Counted from the first letter of the stretch, positions 1 to 8,625 are shown. The stretch: 64,000 nt of DNA from Oscillatoria princeps RMCB-10 (GCA_019359235.1 JAHHHT010000024.1:1-64000); one strand, 5' to 3'. Translations and numbers: made by a program. Notes: generated by a model not told the origin, from the letters alone.

Positions 1-2
1 CG

Positions 3-377
3 CCCTCCGATAGGGAACGCGCTTTAAACACGCTCCGCTACATTCATGGCAACCCTAAAGCTGCCAAAATGCGCAAAGGCTTTTTCTATGATTTCAGCAA
101 TTATGGAAGTTACGAACGCCTGACAGACGATGGACTTACCCAATGGCATCCAGCTTTCTTGCAACTGGGCAGCACTCTTGAAGAGTGCGCCCAGAAGTAC
201 CGTGGATTTTGCCAAAAGTACAAACCCAAGGGAAAAACCCCAAGCCGGTCCCACTGGGGGAGCCGGCTTTTAGCTGGGGTTCATATCAACCCTTCTCCCG
301 ATAAGAAGCGCTCAAAAAAGGTCAATCACACTCAGAAAGTGGCCGGACGGGGTGCCAGGTATCGGAAAACGAGTTAG
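3..377 (+). CDS. IS200-like (Y1/RAYT) transposase, C-terminal part
   Basis: The reading frame is open from the left edge of the window, so this is the C-terminal part of a longer gene. The visible protein starts ...LRYIHGNPKAAKM and continues KGFFYDFSNYGSYERL, WHPAFLQLG and YRGFCQKY. The 'YIHxNPxxAxM' stretch followed by the aromatic-rich tail is typical of the Y1 single-strand transposase superfamily (REP-associated tyrosine transposases). The N-terminal HUH part would lie outside the window. The family cuts and rejoins single-stranded hairpin ends, which fits a genome full of short palindromic repeats. Whether the whole element is intact cannot be judged. Confidence 0.75.
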   Translation, partial: PSDRERALNTLRYIHGNPKAAKMRKGFFYDFSNYGSYERLTDDGLTQWHPAFLQLGSTLEECAQKYRGFCQKYKPKGKTPSRSHWGSRLLAGVHINPSPDKKRSKKVNHTQKVAGRGARYRKTS

Positions 378-450
378 TGGCACAGGTTGTGCGGCAGTTT
401 ATCGATGCTAATCGATCGCCTTGGGAAGCGGGGAAAGACTTAAACAAAAC

Positions 451-550
451 AAACCCACCCCAACCCCCAACACCCAACAACACCCCCACCCCGGCACCCA
501 AAACCCACCCCAACCCCCAACACCCAACCACAACACCCCCACCCCGGCAC
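451..550. repeat. C-rich tandem duplication (50-bp period)
   Basis: Two nearly identical copies of a C-rich block begin at 451 and 501 (aaacccaccccaacccccaa...) and end in ccccggcac; the second copy has three extra bases. The strand has almost no G, giving spurious Pro/Thr-rich frames. The rest of 378-751 is AC-rich with no convincing gene. Confidence 0.8.
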
Positions 551-751
551 GGCAGCTAGGCACCGGCAAGGCAGGCACCGATTTTCGACCGCCTGCACCT
601 CAAAACCTCCCAATCCACACCTTCAAAACCACCTTTTCAAAACCAAAATTCATCACCTTCCACCATTCAAAACCAAAATCACACAATTATTAAATTAAAT
701 TAAAAATCCTACCCTTAAAATTACCTACCCCCTTATCATCCAACGTTTTAA

Positions 752-994
752 TCACGCAATGTAATCAACCGTGAATTTTTGTCCATCTGGTGTCACAAAC
801 GAAAACGATCCTCTATACGTACTCCCCACCTCATCTCCTCCCACGATCGACTCCAGATCGCGATCGGACAAACTATAATATAGGTCTCGCCCTAGGTCAC
901 GACGCCCGACGACGCCCTCGGCACCGGCACCGGCAGCAGTCGCGCTCGGATTGCGCTCAAAGAGATCGGCATTATTGCTTTTATGGTTGTTCAT
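752..994 (-). CDS. Small protein with possible double-glycine leader
   Basis: An 80-residue frame I do not recognise as a known family. Residues ~41-53 read SLSDRDLESIVGG, which resembles the end of a double-glycine leader (LSDxELExVxGG), as found on RiPP and bacteriocin precursors cleaved by C39 peptidase transporters. Cleavage there would release a 27-residue tail, DEVGSTYRGSFSFVTPDGQK followed by FTVDYIA. The segment SFSFVTPDGQKFTVDYIA also loosely resembles the R&R motif of arthropod cuticle proteins, probably by chance. No Shine-Dalgarno is seen, and no transporter or maturation enzyme lies nearby, so expression is uncertain. Confidence 0.4.
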   Translation of the reverse strand: MNNHKSNNADLFERNPSATAAGAGAEGVVGRRDLGRDLYYSLSDRDLESIVGGDEVGSTYRGSFSFVTPDGQKFTVDYIA

Positions 995-996
995 TG

Positions 997-1046
997 TGTC
1001 TTATGGTTGTTACACCGCTGTTGCAGTGTCTTATGGTTGTTACACC
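997..1046. repeat. 20-bp direct repeat pair
   Basis: The sequence gtgtcttatggttgttacac occurs at 997-1016 and exactly again at 1027-1046. Its core ttatggttgt occurs a third time at 981, covering the first codons of the small minus-strand gene. The repeat therefore lies just upstream of that gene, where it could be regulatory or a slippage product. Confidence 0.8.
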
Positions 1047-1617
1047 TGAAAGTTTCGATTTGCGTCGTCAGTCCAAGGCTCCCCGACTTCCCCTGTGATT
1101 TCTCCCTTGGTGACGGGTTGGGTTGGCTTTCTGACTCTTGCTCTTCATTCTTGCACGCAGACACAGGAGTCGTCAAGAGGTTTTGTCAAATAATGCACAT
1201 GAATTTTTCTGGCGCGGCTTTAATGGGCGCGAAGGGTGTACCGTCTCAAACCAAACCACCGCCACCGCCGATTGCTTCCCCCCAGGCTCGCCCACTCAAT
1301 TTAATCTGCAACTGCCAGATAAATTTATACGTTTAACATTGACAAAATAAGCGCCCTAGTGATATGCGGCAATTGGGCCACTGATGGCCCAATATGACTG
1401 CTGCTATATCAGAGGTTAGGGGCGGGTTTATCGGTGTTGTTGTGGCACTCTTTGTGGGTGAACCCGCCCCTATGAAGGGAGAGGGGGGAAAAATTAAGAC
1501 TTCTCCCCTCTCCCCAAATTGGGAGAGGGGTTGGGGGTGAGGGGGATTACAAAAATGGGATGCTCCCGGCGGGTTTTGTCTACTGCTATACATGATGCCA
1601 TGCCGCCGCTTTGGGAG
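1047..1617. other. Intergenic region with palindromic repeats
   Basis: No convincing gene. At 1418-1471 lies an inverted repeat with arms aggggcgggttta and gtgaacccgcccct, one of at least five relatives in this window. At 1501-1545 is a tctcccctctcccc / gggagaggggttgggggtga palindrome of a type common between cyanobacterial genes. Overlapping short frames here have no family features. Confidence 0.6.
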
Positions 1618-1624
1618 TGGGGGG

Positions 1625-2574
1625 GTACTATCTTTTTCCCCTCTGGCGTGGTAGACTTGTTCTTATAATCGGAATCTGTGCCTAAATTTTCAAACGGCTC
1701 CCACTCGATTATTAGACTGTTCTTCCCTAATCGTATCACGAGCCGGCACACCCTGTCAACTATGAACGCCGGTGCCGGTCAAACCGCCACAAAACTTGAC
1801 ACTGACCGGCAGCCACTGTCCCCTGCCATAGCCCCAGCTGGCTGCAGAAATTCTTTACAATCTTTTTATATGTCAGCGCCACCAAAGTGGAGGGGGGTAC
1901 TATCTTTTTCCACCCTGCCGTGGTAGACTCTTTCTTATAATGGGAATCTGTGCCGAAATTTTAGGTCGGCTCCCACTCCACTATGATCTTATGCTTCTAG
2001 AAGCGTATCACCAGCCGGTGCCCCCTGTCAACTATGAACGCCGGTGCCGGTCAACCCGCCACAAAACTTGACACAGACCGGCAGCAACTGTCCCCTCTCA
2101 TCGCCCCAGCTGGCTGCAGAAATTCTTTACAATCTTTTTATATGTCAGCGCCACCAAAGTGGAGGGGGGTACTATCTTTTTCCACCCTGCCGTGGTAGAC
2201 TCTTCTTATAATGGGAATCTGTGCCGAAATTTTAGGGCGGCTCCCACTCCATTATGATCTTTTGATTCTAGTAGACTACCACGAGCCGGTGCACCCTGTC
2301 AACTATGAACGCCGGTGCCGGTCAAACCGCCACCAAACTTGACGGCGGACCGGCAGCAACTGTCCCCTCTCATCGCCCCAGCTGGCTGCAGAAATTCTTT
2401 ACAATCTTTTTATATGTCAGCGCCACCAAAGTGGAGGGGGGTACTATCTTTTTCCACCCTGCCGTGGTAGACTCTTCTTATATTGGGAATCCGTGCCGAA
2501 ATTTTAGGGCGGCTCCCACTCCATTATGATCTTTTGATTCTAGTAGACTACCACGAGCCGGTGCCCCCTGTCAA
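1625..2574. repeat. 272-bp tandem repeat array, ~3.5 copies
   Basis: The marker gtactatctttttcc occurs at 1625, 1897, 2169 and 2441, exactly 272 bp apart. Copies 1-3 are full and copy 4 breaks off near 2574, just beyond the 3' end of pheA. Each unit contains tataa(t/a)-like boxes (ttcttataatgggaatctgtg), the string atgaacgccggtgccggtca and a ctgcagaaattctttacaat segment. Copies differ by scattered substitutions and matched indels, so the array is not a recent assembly artefact. The short frame beginning MNAGAGQTATKLD is not kept open in every copy, so coding is unlikely. Function unknown. Confidence 0.9.
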
Positions 2575-2609
2575 CTCTTTCCCCCAGCCCTTGAAACCGC
2601 AACAAAAAT

Positions 2610-3485
2610 TTACAAAATCAGACAGTCAGGATGGGCGGGATCTGAGTCAGCGCGCGCCGTGGTGTAGCTGCCAAAGATTTTCAGGGTTTCGGTGTGGGGG
2701 GCTAATTCCTCCAAGGCGGATTGCACCGAGGCTTCCCGAGCGTCTGCTTCGATGTCAATAAAGAAAACATAGTCGCCGAGGGAGCGCTTGGTGGGGCGAG
2801 ATTCGATGCGGCTCATGTTAATATTCAGCTGAGCGAACACTTGCAAAGGTTTAACCAGGGCACCTGGAACGTTGGCGGGGACGCTAAAACCGAGTGATGT
2901 GTGACCGCCACCGGGAGAAGGCTGCAAGCTCAGCACCCAGAAGCGGGTGAAGTTGTCCGGGTAATCATTAATCGGATGAGCGAGCACCGGCAGCTTGTAG
3001 AGTTGGGCCGCCCGCAGCGACGAGATCGCGCCGGCAGTTTTGTCCTGGGTCAGATGCAGCAGCGCCTCCGTCGTCGAATTTGCCGGAATCAGCTGCACCT
3101 GCGGGAGAAATTTTTCCAGCCACCCCTGACACTGGGCCAGCGCTTGCGGGTGCGAATAAACCGTTTGAATCTCCTGCAGCGCGCCAGCTACAGACAGCAA
3201 AGCGTGGGAAATCGGCAGCACCACAGCCCGCTGAATTTGCAGCCGGTCTAGCTGCCACAGCGTGTCCAGCGTCACCGGCACACTGCCTTCAATAGAATTT
3301 TCCACCGGCACCACCGCCAAGAGCGCCTGCCCTTGGGCCACTGACCGCAGCGTCTGGGCAATACTCGGATAAGGACATAACAGGCATTCCTGCCCAGTTT
3401 CTCGGTTCAGCAGCTTGACATAAGCGAGGGCAGCTGCCTCCGCGTTGGTGCCGGTGGGGCCCAAATGGGCGACAGTAATGGTCAT
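2610..3485 (-). CDS. pheA: Prephenate dehydratase
   Basis: This 291-residue protein decarboxylates and dehydrates prephenate to phenylpyruvate in phenylalanine synthesis. The N-terminus (MTITVAHLGPTGTNAEAAAL) is the typical start of the PDT catalytic domain, and NFTRFWVL (near residue 180) carries the conserved Thr-Arg-Phe motif. A C-terminal ACT domain from ~residue 197 (TSLGFSVPANVPGALVKPL, then ESRPTKRSLGDYVFFID) is the expected phenylalanine-binding regulatory part. It is monofunctional, with no chorismate mutase domain. The ATG is preceded by ggaacccc, a weak ribosome site. Its 3' end abuts the 272-bp repeat array. Confidence 0.95.
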   Translation of the reverse strand: MTITVAHLGPTGTNAEAAALAYVKLLNRETGQECLLCPYPSIAQTLRSVAQGQALLAVVPVENSIEGSVPVTLDTLWQLDRLQIQRAVVLPISHALLSVAGALQEIQTVYSHPQALAQCQGWLEKFLPQVQLIPANSTTEALLHLTQDKTAGAISSLRAAQLYKLPVLAHPINDYPDNFTRFWVLSLQPSPGGGHTSLGFSVPANVPGALVKPLQVFAQLNINMSRIESRPTKRSLGDYVFFIDIEADAREASVQSALEELAPHTETLKIFGSYTTARADSDPAHPDCLIL

Positions 3486-3704
3486 GGGGTTCCGTCCAGT
3501 AAAGTGGGCGTCTCAACTATTTTTATTACTTTTATCAGATATCAAGTAACATACGGAAAGCCTACAATAGGCTCGAAGTACCTGTAGAGTTAGATTCTAG
3601 CCTTTAAGCGGCCACTGCCGGCCTGAAGAGCTTGAAGCATCCCTTCACCTGCCGCAATATAATTTAACATAAGTAAATAATCTTTAAGGTTTGAACCGCC
3701 CAGC

Positions 3705-4286
3705 ATGGACACCCGGTTTGTTGCCTCACAATCCGTTGAAATTGCCGTCCCCGAGCAACCTGTGCCCATTCAGCACTATCTGCGCCAGCCCAAGCGCCTG
3801 GTGTACGCTCTCGTTGACCCCAGTCGGATGGAGCAGCTGAGTTCTGATGTGTTTCGCCTGAAAATGCGCCCGCTGAGCTTTATGATGCTGAGCATTCAAC
3901 CCACAGTAGACATGAAAGTGTGGGCGGAAGCGGACGGGACGATTAGCTTAAAGTCGGTCAGATGTGAGATTCGGGGTGTCGAGTACATCAATCAGCGCTT
4001 TGCGCTTAAGCTTGTCGGGAAACTGTATCCGCAGCAGATCGGCGGAGTCACCTATCTCAAAGGCAAAGCGGATTTAGAAGTGAAGGTGGAACTACCGCCC
4101 CCCTTCTGGCTGACGCCGCAACCGATTATGGAAGCCACCGGCAACACCCTGCTCAAGAGCGTGCTGCTGACGGTTAAGCAGAGATTGATGCACCATCTGC
4201 TGCAAGACTACTGCCGGTGGGCGTCCGAAGAAAGAGAGGCGCTATCGAGCCAGCGGGTGCTCTCGCCCAAGGGACAAATCGTGTGA
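3705..4286 (+). CDS. DUF1997 family protein
   Basis: A 193-residue soluble protein matching the cyanobacterial/plastid DUF1997 family. Recognisable segments are PVPIQHYLRQPKRLV, VFRLKMRPLSFMMLSIQP, VKVELPPPFWLTP and LMHHLLQDYCRW. The family's function is unknown; its fold is probably a SRPBCC/START-like lipid or ligand pocket (inference). In cyanobacteria this gene commonly sits near rnhB and rne, as here. It is divergent from pheA, with a 219-bp intergenic region that must hold promoters for both. Confidence 0.85.
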   Translation: MDTRFVASQSVEIAVPEQPVPIQHYLRQPKRLVYALVDPSRMEQLSSDVFRLKMRPLSFMMLSIQPTVDMKVWAEADGTISLKSVRCEIRGVEYINQRFALKLVGKLYPQQIGGVTYLKGKADLEVKVELPPPFWLTPQPIMEATGNTLLKSVLLTVKQRLMHHLLQDYCRWASEEREALSSQRVLSPKGQIV

Positions 4287-4290
4287 CAAG

Positions 4291-4413
4291 CTGTTGCGCA
4301 TTTAATTTACGCTATTCATATCAATTACCTCGTCACCAGGATTTGCCTGGTAAGACGACTATGGAGGCTATGCCTTCTTTATACATAAGCAGATTAAAAG
4401 CGTAACAGCTTAT
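4291..4413. repeat. ~120-bp inverted-repeat element
   Basis: The left arm aagctgttgcgcatttaat and right arm attaaaagcgtaacagctt are imperfect inverted complements ~100 bp apart. Between them lies a smaller palindrome, caggatttgcctgg. There is no coding potential. The shape is that of a non-autonomous palindromic element or structured 3' UTR between the convergent DUF1997 and rnhB genes. Confidence 0.6.
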
Positions 4414-4495
4414 CAAGTTCGCTCGCTCACCCATCATATCTCTGCGTGAGTGACCCCAATGCCCGAACGCCGAGTGCCCAATCCCCCACCTGATA

Positions 4496-5140
4496 TTATT
4501 TGTCGCTTTCACTCTGGCGACACGGACTGAAAGACAGCCGGTGCTGGGGCGAGCGCCCGTACTTTTGCAGCGCTTGCCGGTGCTTTTGGGTAGCATATCC
4601 TTTGTTATTTGTCAAGTCATATTCAGGATATTTCGCAGCTAACCGAACTATCAGCTCGTCGCGCCAGACCTTGGCAACAATACTGGCGGAAGCAATCGCA
4701 ACCGACTGGCTGTCTCCCCGCACCATCGTCTCTTGGGGCACAGTCAGTCAGACGCTGATTGCCGTCAATTAAACACAGTTCCGGCTGGACGCTTAGCTTG
4801 AGCACCGCCCGCTTCATCGCCAGCAGCGACGCCTGCAAGATATTGAGCCGGTCAATCTCGCGCACCTACTCCGCCCGATTTGGCAGTCGAGCGCCACATC
4901 CCGAATCAGCTGAGCCAGCCGGCGGCGCTGAGTGCCGGTCAGCTGCTTGCTGTCTTTAACACCAGCAGCCGCCAGCTCAGCCTCAGCAACCGCCGGCTGG
5001 ATCACAGCAGCAGCCACCACCGGCCCAAACAAGCAGCCGCGCCCCACCTCATCCACACCGGCAACATTCCTCTGCCGGTCGGGCGGTGCCGGTGTTTCCC
5101 AGAGACTGAGCTGTTTGGGCAATTGAGGCGGCAAATTCAT
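4496..5140 (-). pseudogene. rnhB: Ribonuclease HII, disrupted by two lesions
   Basis: Three overlapping frames together encode an RNase HII, which cleaves RNA in RNA-DNA hybrids and starts ribonucleotide excision repair. Part 1 (5140-~4875) has the catalytic [13 protein letters not shown] motif and [13 protein letters not shown]. Part 2 (~4865-4750) has [19 protein letters not shown] and the catalytic-Asp segment CLIDGNQR. Part 3 (~4741-4496) has [20 protein letters not shown] and NNKGYATQKHRQAL. The part 2/3 join is broken by an apparent 4-bp duplication (cagtcagtcag near 4743-4753). The part 1/2 join near 4868-4880 has a shift and an in-frame stop. Lesions could be real or sequencing errors, but all catalytic blocks are present. 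Confidence 0.85.
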
Positions 5141-5155
5141 ACAGAGATTTTATAC

Positions 5156-5189
5156 CTATTTTGGATTTTAGATTTTGGATTTTGGATTA
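5156..5189. repeat. gattttggattttagatt-type dispersed repeat
   Basis: Repetitions of 'gattttgga' and 'gattttaga'. Relatives lie at 15087-15113, 26564-26601, 46271-46311 and 47838-47876, in both orientations, some inside coding sequence. Confidence 0.75.
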
Positions 5190-5230
5190 AAAACCCGGAC
5201 ATCAAGGGGTTTTAGCCGTGCGGTAGAAAA

Positions 5231-5353
5231 TGCTATCTATAGGATTTCTAAATTATTTGTGAAATTCTCTCTCTTTTCTTTCCTTGGCGCTATTGGCTCA
5301 GGCGCGGTTTATTAAAAAAATAATTTTCACTTCTCAATTATAACCGCTATATC
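5231..5353 (-). mobile_element. MITE-like palindromic element, copy 1
   Basis: About 123 bp, AT-rich, with ends tataggatttctaaattatt and aattataaccgctata that are roughly inverted complements, and an inner gcggtttatt...aataattttcac block. The same arrangement occurs in opposite orientation at 16546-16687. It has no reading frame, so it is probably a non-autonomous element moved by a transposase elsewhere. Confidence 0.6.
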
Positions 5354-5385
5354 TCAACTTGGTATTAGAATGCGACCGGAGAATC

Positions 5386-5452
5386 ACAAGCATAAACGCA
5401 GACAGCGCAGATATCTGTAATATCTGCGTCCATCTGCGTTTATCTGCGGTTT
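5386..5452. repeat. atctgcgtccatctgcggtt dispersed repeat
   Basis: Sequence built from ctgcgtccatctgcgtttat, lying directly after the rne stop codon. Relatives: 19306-19352, 25317-25349, 46424-46461 and 63150-63202. It is usually found hard against gene ends. Confidence 0.75.
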
Positions 5453-7543
5453 TTAATCAAAAATTGACTGCGAATCCGCAGCAGAAGACCGGCGGCGGCG
5501 GCGGCGAGTCACACCCGCACTGGACTCCGAGTCACTGAGTTCGGGGACGGGCTCAGCAGCGGTCGCCGGCGAGGGTGAATCGCCTGCGCCGGGGGGTTCA
5601 GCCGGCTCGGGTTCGGGCACCTCCAGCGGAGCCCGCTCGGAACGGACGATTTCCGGTTCCTCGTAGCGAGAGGAGAGGGATGCGCTTCGGGCGCTGGCAG
5701 CGGTGCGGCGCTCCGGTGCGGGCTCAGCAGCCAGAGGCAGGGCCACATCTGGATTCGGCAGCTGACCGGGCGTCAGCACCGAAATAATCGCAGATTTGGG
5801 ATTTTTCACCTCGCGACTGACCAGCACCAGCGGAGAAATCCCCATCAGTGCGTAGACTTCCTGTTCTTCAGGGGTCATTTCCACCGTAACCACCTCTGGG
5901 GGTTCTGGCGCAGCCAGAGCCGTCTCGCGACTGAACACCCGCGTCCTTTCAACTCTTTCCGCCCGCAGGGGTGCCGGCATCGCATCTGGCACAGCGGGTT
6001 CAGGTTCGGGCAGCACTTCCGGTTTAGGCGTCTTCACCGGCGCGGCGGGAGTGATGCGAGGCGCAGCGACTTCTTCCTCAGCGGCGGCGGGGGTTTCAGT
6101 CAAGTCAATTCGCCGCCGGCGCCGGCGGCGGGTGTCTGCCCCTCCGCGCTCCTGATAGCTGGGATGGTTGAGCAGGTCGAGTTGAGTCAGCGGGCTGTCG
6201 TCCATATCTAGCCCGTCACTCACCACTTCCGCCAGCTCAGGCGTGCGGGGCTCCCTGAGGGCAACAGGTGCGAGGCGCTCGACCGGTTCCCCGGGCTGAG
6301 TGTCCGCTTCGCCGGGGAGGTGTACCAAGTGCCCGAGTCCCCCACAGGTGGGGCAACCCCGACCGAAGAGTTCGTAAATATTTTGACCTTGGCGCTTGCG
6401 GGTGAGCTCCACCAAGCCAAGCTCGGAGAGCTGGGCGATCTGAGGTCGAGCTTTGTCCGATTTCAGGGCTTTGTTAAAGTGTTCCAGCACCTGCAGCTGG
6501 TCTCGCCGCGAGTCCATATCGATAAAGTCAACAATGATCACCCCGGCGATATTGCGCAGGCGCAGCTGGCGGGCGATTTCAGTAGCCGCCTCGCAGTTAG
6601 TCCACAGTACCGTTTCCCTCGCCGTGCTAGAGCGGGTGAAAGAGCCCGAGTTGACGTCAATCACCGTCAGCGCTTCCGTCGGTTCGATGATGATATAGCC
6701 GCCGGAGGGCAGGTCAACTCTCGGTTTGAGGGCTTCTCGAATCGCGGCGTTGACGCGGAAGTATTCCAGAATCGAGGTGCGCTCGCGGTGATGGTCTATT
6801 AAAACCCCTTGCGGTGCCTTGCCCCCACTCCAGGAGAGCAAGTGCTGCTTCACCCGCTTGATGCCGGTGGGGGAGTCCACCACAATCCGGTTCACGTCCG
6901 TGCTGTACATGTCCCGCAGAACGCGCTGAATAAAATCGTCGTCCCGATTCAGCAGCGCCGGCGGTCGCGTGGAGTTGGCTTCCTGCTGGATGCTCTCCCA
7001 CTGTCGCTGCAAGAACTCTAAATCTTCCAGAATCGCTTCTTCCGCCATCCCTTCCGCTTCCGTGCGCACGAGGAGCCCCATGCCTGCCGGCTTGATCAGG
7101 ATAGCTAGAGCTCTCAGGCGGTTGCGCTCGCTTTCGCTGCGGATGCGGCGCGACAGGTTGACGCCCCGCCCAAAGGGCATCAGCACCAAATAGCGACCGG
7201 GGAGCGTGATGTTGCCGGTCAGCCTGGGCCCTTTGCTTCCTGTGGGCTCCTTCATCACTTGAACCAGGACTTTCTGCTGCGGCACCAGCAGTTCCGTAAT
7301 CGAGCCGGCGGAGCGCTTCAGCCGAAGCGGGCCCAGGTCTGTGACGTGAATAAACCCATTGCGTTCGGCGTCGCCGATATTGACGAAAGCAGCATCAATT
7401 CCCGGCAATACGTTCTCAACAATCCCCAGATATATGTCACCTACCTGGTGCTGCCCCGTGGCGACGACGAGTTCTTGGATTTGATCTTCTGAAAAAACGG
7501 CAGCGATCCGGTGCTGCTCTGCGATAATAATTTGCTTTGGCAT
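5453..7543 (-). CDS. rne: Ribonuclease E/G
   Basis: A 696-residue endoribonuclease that starts mRNA decay and processes rRNA and small RNAs. The N-terminal catalytic half has an S1 RNA-binding region (VGDIYLGIVENVLPGIDAAF, ~35-120), the 5'-sensor/RNase H-like part, catalytic aspartates in LTVIDVNSGSFT and GVIIVDFIDM, and a Zn-link CPTCGGLG near residue 405. The C-terminal ~290 residues are Pro/Glu-rich and disordered. It ends in RRRRRRSSAADSQSIFD; arginine-rich nonapeptides here are known in cyanobacterial RNase E to bind polynucleotide phosphorylase. Cyanobacterial rne is often autoregulated through its long 5' UTR. The gene sits in the usual order radical SAM-rne-rnhB. Confidence 0.96.
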   Translation of the reverse strand: MPKQIIIAEQHRIAAVFSEDQIQELVVATGQHQVGDIYLGIVENVLPGIDAAFVNIGDAERNGFIHVTDLGPLRLKRSAGSITELLVPQQKVLVQVMKEPTGSKGPRLTGNITLPGRYLVLMPFGRGVNLSRRIRSESERNRLRALAILIKPAGMGLLVRTEAEGMAEEAILEDLEFLQRQWESIQQEANSTRPPALLNRDDDFIQRVLRDMYSTDVNRIVVDSPTGIKRVKQHLLSWSGGKAPQGVLIDHHRERTSILEYFRVNAAIREALKPRVDLPSGGYIIIEPTEALTVIDVNSGSFTRSSTARETVLWTNCEAATEIARQLRLRNIAGVIIVDFIDMDSRRDQLQVLEHFNKALKSDKARPQIAQLSELGLVELTRKRQGQNIYELFGRGCPTCGGLGHLVHLPGEADTQPGEPVERLAPVALREPRTPELAEVVSDGLDMDDSPLTQLDLLNHPSYQERGGADTRRRRRRRIDLTETPAAAEEEVAAPRITPAAPVKTPKPEVLPEPEPAVPDAMPAPLRAERVERTRVFSRETALAAPEPPEVVTVEMTPEEQEVYALMGISPLVLVSREVKNPKSAIISVLTPGQLPNPDVALPLAAEPAPERRTAASARSASLSSRYEEPEIVRSERAPLEVPEPEPAEPPGAGDSPSPATAAEPVPELSDSESSAGVTRRRRRRSSAADSQSIFD

Positions 7544-8109
7544 TCAATTTCCTCAAAACTTAGCTCTGCTAGAGGCAGCCGCGCTGCGGAAAGCCTCTGA
7601 CTTTAGCTGGAATAGTAAGCTTGTGCGAACCAAAAACTCCCACACATTCGATCGGGAGCACCAACACCTCTAACGACCCTAAAATGGCTTAATACAGTGA
7701 CAGAGGACTGAGTTAACAATCCGCAGTGACAAAGGGCGTGACCATTAACCGATAGTTCGCGCCACCTCTGGTGACATGAGGTCAGATTTGTCTGGGGGCC
7801 AAAAATGTGCGGAAAGTCTTGAAGTATTTCGGCAGCGAGTTGTTTCCAGCATCCAATGCTTGGCTTGCTAGAAGGACGCGCTTCGCCTCCCGCAACGCGG
7901 AGCGCCGGCACGACCGGCATCTCAAGCCACAACTGCTGCACCGTCAAAGGAGCGCAGGTTGTGAATTTCGCGCAAGGCAGCGAACTGTAGAGCAAAAATC
8001 TTTCGAGGGTGGGAATTTCCGAGTCGCTCTACAACACTTAGGACAGCGCCGGACATTGCTCCCCAAAGTTGCGGCTTGCTTCCGGCAACACCCTCCTCCG
8101 ATCAACCGC
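7544..8109. other. Upstream region of rne
   Basis: About 560 bp between the rne start and the TnpB relic. It probably holds the rne promoter and long leader, but no -35/-10 pair stands out. Short frames on both strands show no family features. Part may be transposon-derived, since the TnpB relic reads towards it. Confidence 0.4.
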
Positions 8110-8625
8110 AGTTGATGGTGGGTTTTCGCTCTTGCGTCTCCGTGTGCCGCACCGCGCCTGCCAGTCGGCTGGATAATGCTCCAGATTTACAGATGCGGTA
8201 AAATCCCTATCTGCTTCACACCCACACTGGGCGCATTTAAAGGTGCGAACGTGAAAGCGGCGTTTTTTGTCGGGGGTGGCAGTGACTGCATAACTGTCGG
8301 GAAAAAACGGTCAGCTATGACTGCTTCTAAGCCATACCCTTCCGATTTGCACAGTAATTGCCGCTTTAATTCGTAGAATCCGCGCTTCGGCTCTTGCACT
8401 AGCCAACCGGTGATTCTTGAGCGTGCCACTTACATTCAAACGGTCAGTGGCTGTCGGGCGCTTAACCTTATTTTCAATTGTCTCGTTACCAATTGCCTGT
8501 CCCCATTTCCAAGCCTTACCAGCTGCACCGGCCTGTTTGGCCAGCAGCGGAGCTTGCTTATTGTTGACTTTCAGTCTGGTTTTTATGGCCCTGTGTTCTG
8601 GCCTGACTGCGAAACGTTAAGTGAT
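8110..8625 (-). pseudogene. TnpB (IS200/IS605-family) relic
   Basis: The minus strand keeps the two ends of a TnpB RNA-guided nuclease but not its middle. At ~8440-8600 is an N-terminal stretch KTRLKVNNKQAPLLAKQAGA followed by AWKWGQAIGNET, matching the usual TnpB start. At ~8290-8430 is KNHRLASA, then in another frame GFYELKRQLLCKSEGYG and VIADRFFPT. At 8160-8260 is the zinc-ribbon tail FKCAQCGCEADRDFTASVNL. The central RuvC-like part is missing and frames shift, so it is dead. It lies between rne and the radical SAM gene, which are normally close neighbours in cyanobacteria. Confidence 0.75.

Noticed and set aside
1678-2529. MNAGAGQTATKLD small ORFs in the 272-bp repeats
   Set aside because: The downstream frame differs between copies because of small indels, so coding is not conserved.
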